From Hyperoodon ampullatus (taxonomy: Eukaryota > Chordata > Mammalia > Artiodactyla > Ziphiidae), in contig OX457059.1 in NCBI GenBank assembly GCA_949752795.1, positions 175,100,242-175,164,241 on the forward strand: DNA of 64,000 nucleotides, read 5' to 3'. Below are positions 50,491 through 60,957 of this stretch, piece after piece. The notes below the pieces were generated by a model. The model did not search any database, was not told the DNA's origin, and saw only the letters and a program-made list of their open reading frames with translations. The translations under genes and the position numbers were made by a program. Every line of letters starts with the position of its first letter. The stretch's first letter is position 1.

Positions 50491-51360
50491 GTGACCCCGG
50501 GGCGATTCACAGGTCTGAACCCAGAAATCTTTCCCAGCAAGTCTGCACAGCGCCGCCATGCACGGCTCCCTCCCGGCGACCGCGGGAGGCCAGGCCGGGC
50601 GGGAGCGGCAGGGGCGAGCCCGGCCCCCGGAGGGTGGCGGCGCAAGAGGCGGGCCGGGGTTCCGGGTGGCCCGGGCGTCCCCTTACCGCCTGTGCGCTGG
50701 CCGCCACTCTGGACTCGGGCAAGGGCCCAGGGCCGGGACTGGCTGGGGAAGTGCTGGGGTGGGCGCTCGACTGCTCCCCTCACCGCTCCCTGTGCCCTGG
50801 GCAGGGAAGGGCGCCCCCTCCCCTGTACCTAGGCCCGAAGGTCGCCGGGAGGAGCGAGCGCAGCAGGAGGGGCCCCGGAGCCGTGTCGGGAAAGCTGCTC
50901 GTCCGACCGCGCTGGGCTGTCTGGCAGTCCCGGGTTGAGCCGCGAGGGGCAGGGGGAGGCTGAGGGAGGGCGGCCCGCGGGAGCGGGTGGGGGAGCAAAG
51001 GGAGGGCCCGTGCGCCGAGCTGGAACTTGCTGGATGAGGAGGGGGTTGTTCCCCGGGGACACGGCGGCCGAGAGTGGCAAGCCCTCTTGGCCCACCGAGC
51101 CCTGGGGCGGCGGGCTCTGGGGAAGGCCCAGACCCACACACTGAGGGCATTCTGACCTCCAGATGCAGACGCGCTGGTTCTGGAATTGCGGCCCGGTGCA
51201 GGGTTCGAACTGATGGGAGGCTTTGCTGAGTCCCGGGTAAACAATAGTGGGGCCCGCGCCGCCTTCCTCCGCCGCGCGCCGGCCCGCGGAGCCGCCTTCC
51301 TTCCACCTGGAGGGGCGCGCGGAGAGCGGAGGCCCGGCCGGCCGGCCGGCTGCGCCAGCG
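50491..51360. other. CpG-rich upstream flank of IRX4
   Basis: High GC with many CpGs and a (CCGG)n run at 51333-51350. Long frames on both strands are compositional. No exon was recognised. Confidence 0.45.
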
Positions 51361-51364
51361 CGGC

Positions 51365-51505
51365 TAATCTTAACTGTTGATTACATCTCCGGTGAAGACT
51401 CCCCCGTAGACCCCTCATATGTCTCATTTGTAATTGAGACTAATGATTACAGTGGGGTGGGAAGGAGCAGCTGCTCATTAATTAATTTCTAATTAAAAGT
51501 GCCTC
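51365..51505. promoter_or_regulatory. Candidate proximal regulatory element with clustered TAAT sites
   Basis: About 140 bp of AT-rich sequence set inside CpG-rich DNA, roughly 200-300 bp above the putative promoter. It has TAATTGAG (near 51431), TAATGATTA (51441-51449), an E-box CAGCTG (51468-51473), ATTAATTAATTT (51477-51488) and TAATTAAAA (51490-51498). This is consistent with homeodomain or bHLH regulation of IRX4. Confidence 0.4.
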
Positions 51506-51654
51506 CCCTCCTCGGTGACTAAGGAGAAACACGGTTCGTCGGGGCGCTATTGACTCCGCGGATGAAATTCATTTGTTACAGCCGTGCGCCCTCCGCCCGG
51601 GGCGGCGCGGCCGAGCGACCCACGCGTCTGCCGCCCGGCCGGGCTGCGCGGAGT

Positions 51655-51690
51655 GGGGCTGACGTCAGAGCCTCCGCCGCTTAAAGCCGC
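51655..51690 (+). promoter_or_regulatory. IRX4 core promoter candidate: CRE and TATA-like box
   Basis: A full palindromic CRE, TGACGTCA, at 51660-51667 lies 13 bp before a TATA-like TTAAA at 51681-51685. These would place a start site near 51710, about 310 bp before the IRX4 ATG. It is an alternative to, or used with, the upstream CpG-island promoter. Confidence 0.4.
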
Positions 51691-51922
51691 GCACCGCTGA
51701 CTTGACGGATTCGCACGACTCATTTTTTTTTTTTTACCTTTTTTGCAAAATATGTATTTGTGTCGCCGCTGCGAAGCCGGTCGGTCCCAGAGCCCCCTCG
51801 AGGCTCCGGACTGTGAAGCTAAAAGGATCGCCGCGGCCGTCGCGGCTCACTTTCCTACCCAGTTAGAAAAGTTTGCGGAGCGCGTGTCTGAATTAACCCG
51901 CTCTTCTGCTTTGCCCGCCCAG

Positions 51923-52022
51923 CGCCTAGAAGCCGGCGGCCCCGGAGCAGTGGCCGCGCCACGCCGTCCCCCTCGCGCAGGACCCCGCCGGCCCCGCCCG
52001 CCGACCCCGGGCCGCGCCCGCC
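51923..52022 (+). other. IRX4: IRX4 5' UTR (exon carrying the start codon)
   Basis: If transcription starts upstream, an acceptor-like TTTGCCCGCCCAG ends at 51922. If it starts near 51710, the UTR extends back to there and includes an ATG at 51752, whose frame (open to 52114 in the genome) overlaps the IRX4 start in another phase. The IRX4 ATG has G at -3. Confidence 0.45.
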
Positions 52023-55000
52023 ATGTCCTACCCGCAGTTTGGGTACCCCTACTCCTCGGCACCCCAGGTAAGGGGGCCCCGCTAGGCCAGCAACTCGCTG
52101 TCGCCTCGCAGTGAGCAGCCCGACCCGGGGGAGGGCAGAGGCGCTGAGGAAATCCGACCGGCAGGGCCCCATATCCCGCTTCGTTTGTCCTCCACCCCGT
52201 CCCGGGCTCTGAGGCTACGCCCCGGGGAGCCCAGCGGCCCGGGATAGACGTGTACAAGAGGGTGTGAGCCCTGCGGCCTTGGAAACCAACACACCCCCAC
52301 CCCGGGGAGGGTGTGAACATTCCGGGCCCGGAGGGGCTGGGCCCCATGTGGCTGGAGGAGGCCAGGAGCACAAGCTCGCCACGGGAAGGAACGCGCGGCC
52401 CCGTGTGGGTGGTGGGAGCACCGCGGACACGGGGTGCGCGCTCCCGGGCTGCGCGTGGGGCGGACTGAGACCCAGAGCCCCGGCCTCGTGCCCGGGGGCC
52501 CCGCCCTTCCTCGCGGCCCCTCTCCCCACAGTTCCTAATGACCACCAACTCCCTGAGCACGTGCTGCGAATCCGGTGGCCGCACGCTGGCCGACTCCAGG
52601 CCGGCTGCCTCAGCCCAGGCGCCCGTCTACTGCCCGGTCTACGAGAGCCGGCTGCTGGCCACCGCGCGCCACGAGCTGAACTCAGCGGCGGCGCTTGGCG
52701 TCTATGGGGGCCCCTACGGCGGCTCGCAGGGCTACGGCAACTACGTGACCTACGGTTCTGAGGCGTCTGCCTTTTACTCGCTGGTAAGGGGAGGGTGTGT
52801 ATGTCAAACCTAATCCCTGCCACGCATGCCCCTACCCCTCCATCTGCCAAACTCACTTTCCCCGCACTCTGGAGGCAACGGGGGGCGGTGGGAGAGCACA
52901 CCTTCGACTTTGAGCCACCTAGCCTGGTCCTTCGGAGCCCCATCATCCCCAGGGTTGGGGTGTCCTGGCAGGTGGGCCATTGTATTTAATGTATTTATTT
53001 TCTGCTTGCTGTTAAGTTGGGGTCAGATGTCTGGTTCTGTCGGAGCTCGCTCCAGCCTGCTGGGTCCCCTGGGTCCCCTGTCCCTCACTCCTCCCGGTCG
53101 CCCTCTTCCTCCCTCCCCCCACTTCTCTCCTCCCCTCCTGTCACCATCTCCGTCCCCCCTTCCCCCTCCTCCTCTGCTGTCCCCAGGTTGCTCCCCCCAT
53201 CTCTCCCCCTACCTCCTTGCCTCCCCTTCCCTCCCCGTCCTCCCCCTTCCCTCCCCCATCCTCCACCTTCCCTCCCCCCATCCTCCACCTTCCCTCCCCC
53301 ATCCTCACCTTCCCTCCCCATCCTCCCCTTCCCTCCCCCATCCTCCCCCTTCCCTCTCCATCCTCCCCTTCCCTCCCCCATCCTCCCCCCATCCTCCCCT
53401 TCCCTCCCCATCCTCCCCCTTCCCTCTTCATCCTCCCCCTTCCCTCTCCATCCTCCCCTTCCCTCCCCCATCCTCCCCCTTCCCTCTCCATCCTCCCCTT
53501 CCCTCTCCATCCTCCCCTTCCCTCCCCCATCCTCCCCCCATCCTCCCCTTCCCTCCCCCATCCTCCCCCTTCCCTCTTCATCCTCCCCCTTCCCTCTCCA
53601 TCCTCCCCTTCCCTCCCCCATCCTCCCCCTTCCCTCTCCATCCTCCCCTTCCCTCTCCATCCTCCCCTTCCCTCCCCCATCCTCCCCCCATCCTCCCCTT
53701 CCCTCCCCCATCCTCCCCCTTCCCTCTTCATCCTCCCCCTTCCCTCTCCATCCTCCCCTTCCCTCCCCATCCTCCCCTTCCCTCCCCCATCCTCCCCCTT
53801 CCCTCTCCATCCTCCCCCTTCCCTCCCCATCCTCTCCTTCCCTCCCCCATCCTCCCCTTCCCTCCCCCATCCTCCTCCTTCCCTCTTCATCCTCCCCCTT
53901 CCCTCTCCATCCTCCCCTTCCCTCCCCATCCTCCCCTTCCCTCCCCCATCCTCCCCCTTCCCTCTCCATCCTCCCCCTTCCCTCCCCATCCTCTCCTTCC
54001 CTCCCCCATCCTCCCCTTCCCTCCCCCATCCTCCCCCATCCTCCCCTTCCCTCCCCATCCTCCCCTTCCCTCCCCATCCTCCCCTTCCCTCCCCCATCCT
54101 CCCCCTTCCCTCCCCATCCTCCCCTTCCCTCCCCATCCTCCCCTTCCCTCCCCCATCCTCCCCCTTCCCTCTCCATCCTCCCCCTTCCCTCCCCATCCTC
54201 CCCTTCCCTCCCCCATCCTCCCCCTTCCCTCCCCATCCTCCCCTTCCCTCCCCCATCCTCCCCTTCCCTCCCCATCCTCCCCTTCCCTCCCCCATCCTCC
54301 CCCTTCCCTCCCCATCCTCCCCCTTCCCTCCCCATCCTCCCCTTCCCTCCCCCATCCTCCCCCTTCCCTCTCCATCCTCCCCCTTCCCTCCCCCATCCTC
54401 CCCCTTCCCTCCCCCATCCTTCCCTCCCCCTATCCTCCCCTCATCCTCCTTCTCCTGTCCCTTATTCCCCCAACACCCCCCAACTCTGCTCCTCCTCACT
54501 CCACGTCTTGGGGCTCCTTCACTGCCTGGGCCTGAGGCAGAGTTTGGGAATGGGTGATGCGGATGGGGGTGGGGAGGATGGGGGGCTGCCCAGTGGTCTG
54601 TGGGAGGCAGGCAGGAGCCAGTGGTCCTAGGGGAGGGGCTCGAGCTGGGTCGCATCCAGGAAGCTGCGACCCCAGGCTCACTGGCTCCTACAGAACAGCT
54701 TCGACTCCAAGGACGCACCAGGATCTGCGCATGCGGGCCTCGCTCCGGCTGCAGCCACAGCCTACTACCCCTACGAGCCCGCGTTGGGCCAGTACCCCTA
54801 CGACAGGTGAGGGATCTCACCCCTCCTCACTGCCCCCACCCCCACGGAGCACCAAGCCCCGCCCCTACTAGCACCACGCCCCCACTGAAAGTTTGGGCGG
54901 CAAAAGGAGGGGCATTCCTCGGGTCACGTCCCGCTGACCTTGGGTTAGGACCATCCCCGCCTCCTAGCAAGCCGAGCCGCCTGGGTATAAAGGCATCCCA

Positions 55001-57199
55001 TCTCCCCTTCCCCGCCCCCACACCGTCTGTCCGGACTCCCAAAGCCCTCGCTGCCGTGTGGTTTCCGGGGGATTCTCATCTTGCTGCCCAGCCTTGAGAC
55101 GCCTCCCCGAACCCCAAGAAGTGCAGCCTGTATGGTGTGTCCTGGAACCAGAGAGGGGAGTCCCTGCCCCCCAGCAGACAGCATGCCTTTCGTGGGGCGA
55201 CCGAAAAACTTAACCGCAGAAAGTGCACGTAGGCCCTCTGGGCACTTTTTCCCCACGGGCGCTCACGACAACTTCTGCCCACGGGTGGTGCGTCCCTGCG
55301 ACATGCTTTCCTGGTTTCAGGATCAAAGGGGCCTGATAAAGGAACTCAAAGAGACACAGGTGTACGTAGAGAGACACAGACCTGGCCGGGCCTTGCGCCC
55401 GCGCTCCTCCCCACCCACAGAGACCTCTCTGGCTCCATCTTAAGTTTAATCAAATATAAACATTAAAAGGTAGTGCCTGCCTGGGTAAAACCCAGGTCTT
55501 GCCACCATAAACACACCCGCACGACCGGGACTGAAGCCGCGTGGGCCTGGCGCTGGCCGCCTGCCCGCGGTGCAGGGGCCGCTGCCGGCGCCCCATTGCC
55601 CAGCCTGTCTCCAGGTACGGGACCATGGACAGCGGCACGCGGCGGAAGAACGCCACGCGCGAGACCACCAGCACGCTCAAGGCCTGGCTGCAGGAGCACC
55701 GCAAGAACCCCTACCCCACCAAGGGCGAGAAGATCATGCTGGCCATCATCACCAAGATGACCCTCACGCAGGTCTCCACCTGGTTCGCCAACGCGCGCCG
55801 GCGCCTCAAGAAGGAGAACAAGATGACGTGGCCGCCGAGGAACAAGTGTGCGGATGAGAAGCGGCCCTACGCGGAGGGCGAGGAGGAAGAGGGGGGTGAG
55901 GAGGAAGCCAGGGAGCAGCCCCTCAAGAGCGCCAAAGGTGCAGGTGCGTGGGCGGTTGGCGATGCGGGGGCGTGGCCTCCCTGTGACTTCTCGCTGGTTC
56001 TAGGACTTCTAAAGACGTGGAACGGGGCAACCTCCTGGGCCTAGGCGGCAAATTAATGCCCTGGCCCCGAGTCTGCGAGGCCCTGTGCACGGGGGGCCCT
56101 GTGGCATTGAGCTGGCAGCACGCTCAAAGATCCAAAATCACGTTCGAAACACTAGACCCTACTGCCTGTGATATGAGGCTGAAATCAGCGAGGTCCGTGT
56201 AGGCGTTTGCGGAACAGGGAGCCTCTGAGGAGATGGGAGGTAGAATAAAGGCGCAGGTGCTTTTCTAGCTCCCAGGTGGGCCCGTAACCATGTCCTTGGA
56301 GTGACGAAAGGGATTCCGTTAACCTGCCATCCCATCTCCCTCCACTGGTCCTTCTTTATCTCCTGGCAGAGCCGATAGGCAAAGAGAAGGATCTGGAGCT
56401 CAGCGACTTGGAGGACTTCGACCCCCTGGAGGGGGAGCCCCCAGAGTGCGAGCTGAAGCCGCCCTTCCAACCCCTGGATGGAGGCCTGGATCGAGTCCCC
56501 ACCGTGCCAGACAGCCCCAGCGCCCCAGGGAAGGAGGCTCCTGGCGCCCTCCGGATGCCCCTGGCCGCCGGGGGTGGGGCCACTCTGGACCAGGACCTGG
56601 AGAGGGCCCGGAGCTGCCTCCGGAGCACGGCGGCTGGGCCGGAGCACCAGGCGGGCGCGGGCGCGGGGGTTGGCCCGCAGGCCTGCGAGCCCAAGCTGGG
56701 CTTTGCTCCAGCTGGGGCGTCGGCGGGCCTCGAGGCCAAGCCGCGCATCTGGTCCCTGGCACACACGGCCACCGCGGCCGCCGCCACCGCCCTCGGCCAG
56801 ACTGAGTTTCCCTCGTGCATGCTCAAGCGCCAAGGCCCCGCTGGCCCTGCGGCCCCCTCCTCGGCGCCCGCCTCCTCCTCGCCTGCGGCCCCGGCTCCCG
56901 CCGGTGCCCTGGACAGGCACCAGGACTCCCCGGTAACCAGTCTCAGAAACTGGGTGGACGGGGTCTTCCACGACCCCATCCTCAGACACAGCACTTTGAA
57001 CCAGGCCTGGGCCACCGCCAAGGGCGCCCTCCTGGACCCGGGGCCGCTGGGCCGCTCGCTGGGGGGGAGCGCCAACGTGCTGACGACGCCCTTGGCGCTC
57101 TCCTTCCCGCCCGCCGTGCCCCAAGACGCCCCCGCCTCCGGCGCAGCCAAGGAGCTGCTGGCCACGCCCAAGGCCGGCGGCAAGCCCTTCTGCGCCTAG
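52023..57199 (+). CDS. IRX4: Iroquois-class homeobox protein IRX4 (five coding exons)
   Basis: A nuclear sequence-specific transcription factor of the TALE homeobox superclass. In vertebrates IRX4 marks ventricular myocardium and helps set chamber-specific gene expression. Exons are 52023-52067, 52532-52783, 54694-54806, 55615-55943 and 56370-57199. All have GT/AG borders and join in frame to 1569 nt, giving 522 residues, close to the known ~519 in human. The N-terminus is [15 protein letters not shown]. Exon 3 (residues 16-99) encodes the conserved [16 protein letters not shown] region. The homeodomain is about residues 145-206 (55637-55822), with the TALE loop NPYP at 168-171 and recognition helix WFANARRR from Trp193. 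An acidic stretch ([11 protein letters not shown]) follows at 224-234. The IRO motif [10 protein letters not shown] starts at Arg372, and [17 protein letters not shown] is conserved near the C-terminus. The protein ends GGKPFCA. The Ala/Pro-rich C-terminal segments are the part most likely to differ between species. No frame damage was seen, so the gene appears functional. Confidence 0.97.
53090..54435 (+). repeat. Pyrimidine minisatellite in IRX4 intron 3, with higher-order period
   Basis: About 65-70 tandem units of roughly 19-21 bp (CCATCCTCCCCTTCCCTCC type, with variable C count). The + strand has only C and T plus one A per unit. Variant units recur together: a TTCA-bearing unit ends at 53430, 53580, 53730 and 53889, and a C6AT junction lies at 53391, 53540 and 53690, giving a higher-order period of about 150 bp. 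The array fills most of intron 3 (52784-54693). All three frames stay open on the + strand only because the array lacks stop-forming words. The - (template) strand is G-rich with regular GGG runs. Confidence 0.95.
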
Positions 57200-57765
57200 C
57201 TGGCCCTGTGCCTGGGCGAGGAGGCAGCCGGCACTCGGGCTGCAGGCTCCAACTCTTTTTCTACCGAGTTTCCAAAGTGAGGCAAGAGCTCGGCAAAGCT
57301 CAGGCCGCCAGCCCACCCTGGAGGGAGGATCTGAACTCGGGCTCCCGGGGCCATGGACAAGCCCCCGGAGCGCCCGGACAGGAGTCCGCCCGGCCGTGCC
57401 AGACTCGGGGACCAGGCAGGATAGAGCTGCTGTCAGAGCAGCAGGGAAACACCCTGAAGCAAAAAGTTTACGTGCAAAAGTTTACACACAGAAGACGTTT
57501 CCGTTCTGAGGCCTGTCTGTGTACCTGTCTGCTTTGGGTTGAGGCTTTGCCGCCGTTGCTTGTGAAGACGCCTCAGCTGCTGGCCTTCCGATTCCATCTT
57601 CAGCACATACTTTTCACCAACAACACTTCCACCGAGTTTACACTATTGCACACTCTTAACTCGATACAATTATGTTTTTTTAATGTATGTTCACACCAAT
57701 AATTGCCTGCTTCAGAGGCTAATATAACAAAACCAATAAAACCGAGTGATGGTGTTTGCATTGCA
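57200..57765 (+). other. IRX4: IRX4 3' UTR with poly(A) signal
   Basis: Follows the TAG stop. A canonical AATAAA lies at 57735-57740, followed by the GT-containing 'gagtgatggtgtttgc', so cleavage near 57755-57765 is expected. This gives a 3' UTR of about 560 nt. The last part is AT-rich, unlike the GC-rich coding exon. Confidence 0.8.
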
Positions 57766-59115
57766 AAATGAACGCATTTGAAACCTAGGGAATTGGAAAC
57801 TTGGAAGAGGAAAGCTGCCCACCCCCGAGGGCAGGAGTGGGGAGGGCCGCTGACCCAGAATCCTCACTGGAGTTGCTTGCAGAGCCCAAGACTTAAAGCC
57901 ATTGTTTTAAAAAGATAGTCACAGTAAACTTACAGGATTCTGTTGAATTCCCAAATAGAAGGCGATGAGAGACCCCAAACTTTTCAACTCTCTCCCATTG
58001 CCAGACTCCAGAATTCTGAGAAAGTAAAAGTTTCTTTGGCTAGATACGAATAACCTTTAAACTTCTAAGTTCCCTGGAACTGTGCCCTGGTGGGGAAGGC
58101 ATGCGGGGCCGTCACTGCCCTCAGCCTCTCCTGGGCGGGAGTGAGGTGCCCTCCTTGATGCTGCGGACTCCTAACTCCGCCTCCGGGGGGGGGGGGAGGG
58201 GCGGGAACTTGCCAGGATGCTCTCAGCCTCCACCGTTGGGAAAGCCTGCGAGTGCTGCTCAGGGAGTGGGAAGTACTTAGCAGGCCGAAGACCCAGGCGG
58301 GCTGTAAGGAAGGGCCTAGGGGTGGTGCGGGAGGACGTGAGCCTCCCCGGCCTCCCGTAGGGTCCTGCGGACCCCTGGCTTCGCCCAGAAACCCGGTTCC
58401 CCCACCCAAACCCCGGCAGAGCCCAGCTCGCTGGCAGCCAGAAGCTCGGATCTGGAGGAAAATCGCTGGCTTCCTCCCCACGGTGGATTCTGCGCAGTTC
58501 CCCGACCCCCACAGGCTTCTGCTCCCTCCAGCCCCTCCCCCCCAGCCCCCGCAAACGCCCCTCGAGCGCGGCAAGCGAGCGTGAACCGGACTCAGCGCTG
58601 TCCGCTAGCCTGCAAGCCCTCTGCTTAAGGCTGTACTGGGCCTCACAGAAGCCGAGGTGCCCGGAGGAAGGACGGGCCGCCAGGCAGGAGCCTGCAAGGG
58701 TGGAGTGGCCCGAGGGTGCAGCGCAGCGACAAGGAGATGGTGGCCTTTGGTCCGTACGCGGACGGGCTGACAGCCGCAGAGACGCCAGCTGAAGACAGGA
58801 GTCGCCTGGCGGGCCGGCGGGCAGCCTTCGAGGGACATGGGAGGCCCGGGCTTTCTTTTGCAATGGGCTGGGTGGTACTGGACTGGGGCCCCGTGGATCC
58901 CGGTCCACTGGAAAGGTCAGGGCGGCCGGAGCGCTGGAAAGCGGGCCCAATGGGCCGGGCGTTGGCGTGACTTTACCACCTGGGAGAGGGAACGGCGAGG
59001 GGCACCCTTGAGCGATGGGCCCCTGATGGCCGGACCTCGGCGGCCCCGACTCTGAGTGGTGGGGCCTCGAACCCCAGTCCTCGAGCGGAGAGAGCGGGCG
59101 CGGACCCTGCGCCCC
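57766..59115. other. Downstream flank of IRX4, no gene seen
   Basis: GC- and CpG-rich from about 58.3 kb. Contains a G12 run at 58185-58196. The 365-codon - strand frame (58171-59268) is compositional, with no recognisable domain. Confidence 0.45.
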
Positions 59116-59119
59116 GCCG

Positions 59120-59345
59120 GCCGCGCGGTAATTGGATTGTATCCGTCCGCGCGCTGTCACAGTATTGACTTTCGCTCTCTTGGATGATATTATCGGGATT
59201 CGGAAGCTCGCCGCTGATGTGTCTGTCAAAAGGCTGCGGCGGGAGGCCCCGGCCTGGCGAGCGAGCATCAGCCAAGATAATTTGAAGTGAAATTTTCATT
59301 TTGACAGTAAACCCCTCAATTTCTAAAGGCTCCGCGCTCCGAGAG
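59120..59345. promoter_or_regulatory. Candidate conserved element with inverted TALE-type sites
   Basis: A repeat-free segment with GGTAATTGGATT near 59126 and an inverted pair CTGTCAAAA (59223-59231) and TTTTGACAG (59299-59307). TGACAG is the half-site of MEIS/PREP/TGIF-type TALE proteins. It also has GATGATATTATCGG near 59182. A 3' enhancer is plausible; not tested. Confidence 0.35.
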
Positions 59346-60285
59346 CTCGCTGGCAGGGGGAGGCTTTGAAGAAAGCCCACGTCTTAGACTGAAAAGGGCA
59401 AAAGAACTCGAATTAGTTGTAATAGATAAAAGGGCAAAAATAAAGAGTCAAGGGTACTTGACAGTAATAGCGAAAGTGGAGTCTCGGGGGAGACGCTGCG
59501 GCCGAGGCTGGGACGCCAGGAATTTTAATGCGCGGAGGACCGCCGCCTTGCGCCCCCAGCCCTAGACAAAGCCAGGCATTCTGAGCAAAGCAAGGCTTCG
59601 CGGACGCAGCCGGCTTGGCTAGGCGGGTGAGGGGCTGCGGGGCCAGAAACCCCAGGAACCCCAGGCTGCGGGCCCTGGGTGGCAGGGCGCGCGGCTGGGC
59701 GCGAGCTGCAGGCCAGGCTGCGTCTGACTCCGGATCCTTCCAGAGCGGGCCCTTCCCGGATTCAGCCCCCGCACCCCCTTCCCGGCCCAGACGGCTCCTG
59801 CTGCCCTAGCCTGTTGCCCTCGGGACCGCAGGCGCCTGGCAACACCAGGGCGCAGAGGCCCTCCTGTCCCCGCAGAATCCCACCCTGCAGGAGCCCCAAG
59901 TCTTGGTGGAAATGGCTGACCGAAAGGTTTTATTGGATTAACCTGAAAAACTGTGTGAAATAAAGACATCAAGTGCGGAGGAGGGATTCAGCCACATCCC
60001 AGGGGCGACTCGACCAAAAGGACGCCCCCAGAGCTGGGACCGTCACTTCGACCCACACCCCGACCTTTGGGCTCACGCTGGAAGGGTCACTGTGGGAACT
60101 CCTACCCACCCTCTGGCTGATCTTCAGAGCAGGGGTCGGGAGAACCCCAAGGCGGGGGACGTGGGGGGCGGGAATGAATTTTAGGGGCGGCCGCTGCGGG
60201 GGGAAGCTCGCTGTCGGTGGGGAGAGGGCCCACTTTCCTCCCAGGGAGGCTGTCAGAGAGGGGCGCGGGGGACCGATGCTCTCAG
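59346..60285. other. GC-rich flank, no gene seen
   Basis: No repeat or exon recognised. AT-rich at 59390-59480, GC-rich elsewhere. Confidence 0.4.
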
Positions 60286-60289
60286 CCGC

Positions 60290-60740
60290 TCAGGCGTGGC
60301 AAATTCAAACACACCGAGGAGGGGAGGCTAAATTAACGGCGCTCTTTACATAGCGCCCAAATAAAACTGTAATCAGCGGCGCGTTACTTTTCATTAAGCG
60401 AGTCTGACAGCGGCATATCCAGACCCGACTGGGGAACAGGCGCGGGAAATATACGGCTCTCCCGCCGGCGGGGCTAAGATAATTCCTTAAGCACCATTAA
60501 CAGCTCTTAGCCGCAGGAAATGGTCTCCCAGAAAACGTCTCCAAATCTAAAAGCTTTATCGACCCTCCAACTGCCACTGATGATTCCATTTTTTTTCTTT
60601 CTTCTTTTCCTTTCCTTTATTTTTTTTTAAACGAAAGGGAGAGACATCCAGAAAGGTAATGGAGTTTGACACGACACCTTCTTAACTAGAGAGAGATGCA
60701 GGGAAGCCAGCCCTTAAATGATATTTAAAAGGCAACCAAT
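60290..60740. promoter_or_regulatory. Candidate conserved element next to the assembly gap
   Basis: Mixed AT/GC, repeat-free sequence with a perfect inverted repeat GGCGCT/AGCGCC (60338-60343 and 60352-60357, 8-nt loop), TGACAG (60405-60410), a CATTAAGCG core near 60392 and a CACCATTAACAGC core near 60491. Its right edge runs into the N gap. Enhancer function is inferred only. Confidence 0.3.
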
Positions 60741-60757
60741 TAAGATTTAAAGTGGTC

Positions 60758-60957
60758 NNNNNNNNNNNNNNNNNNNNNNNNNNNNNNNNNNNNNNNNNNN
60801 NNNNNNNNNNNNNNNNNNNNNNNNNNNNNNNNNNNNNNNNNNNNNNNNNNNNNNNNNNNNNNNNNNNNNNNNNNNNNNNNNNNNNNNNNNNNNNNNNNNN
60901 NNNNNNNNNNNNNNNNNNNNNNNNNNNNNNNNNNNNNNNNNNNNNNNNNNNNNNNNN
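60758..60957. other. Assembly gap of 200 N
   Basis: Exactly 200 undetermined bases, so the size may be a placeholder. Translated frames across it are meaningless. Confidence 0.99.

Noticed and set aside
53090..54435. CRISPR-like array of regular repeats
   Set aside because: Units are contiguous and variable with no unique spacers, and the DNA is mammalian.
52826..54630. Very long open frames on both strands (569, 559, 537, 446 and 416 codons) across the intron 3 repeat
   Set aside because: They translate a C/T-only (or G/A-rich) minisatellite that contains no stop words. The proteins are pure PSSPFPP- or [14 protein letters not shown] repeats, and the region lies inside an IRX4 intron.
56159..57316. 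385-codon antisense frame over the last IRX4 exon
   Set aside because: A shadow of the GC-rich IRX4 coding exon, which itself is clearly conserved.
58171..59268. 365-codon - strand frame downstream of IRX4
   Set aside because: Low-complexity Ser/Pro/Arg/Gly composition and no known motif. It overlaps a candidate regulatory element.
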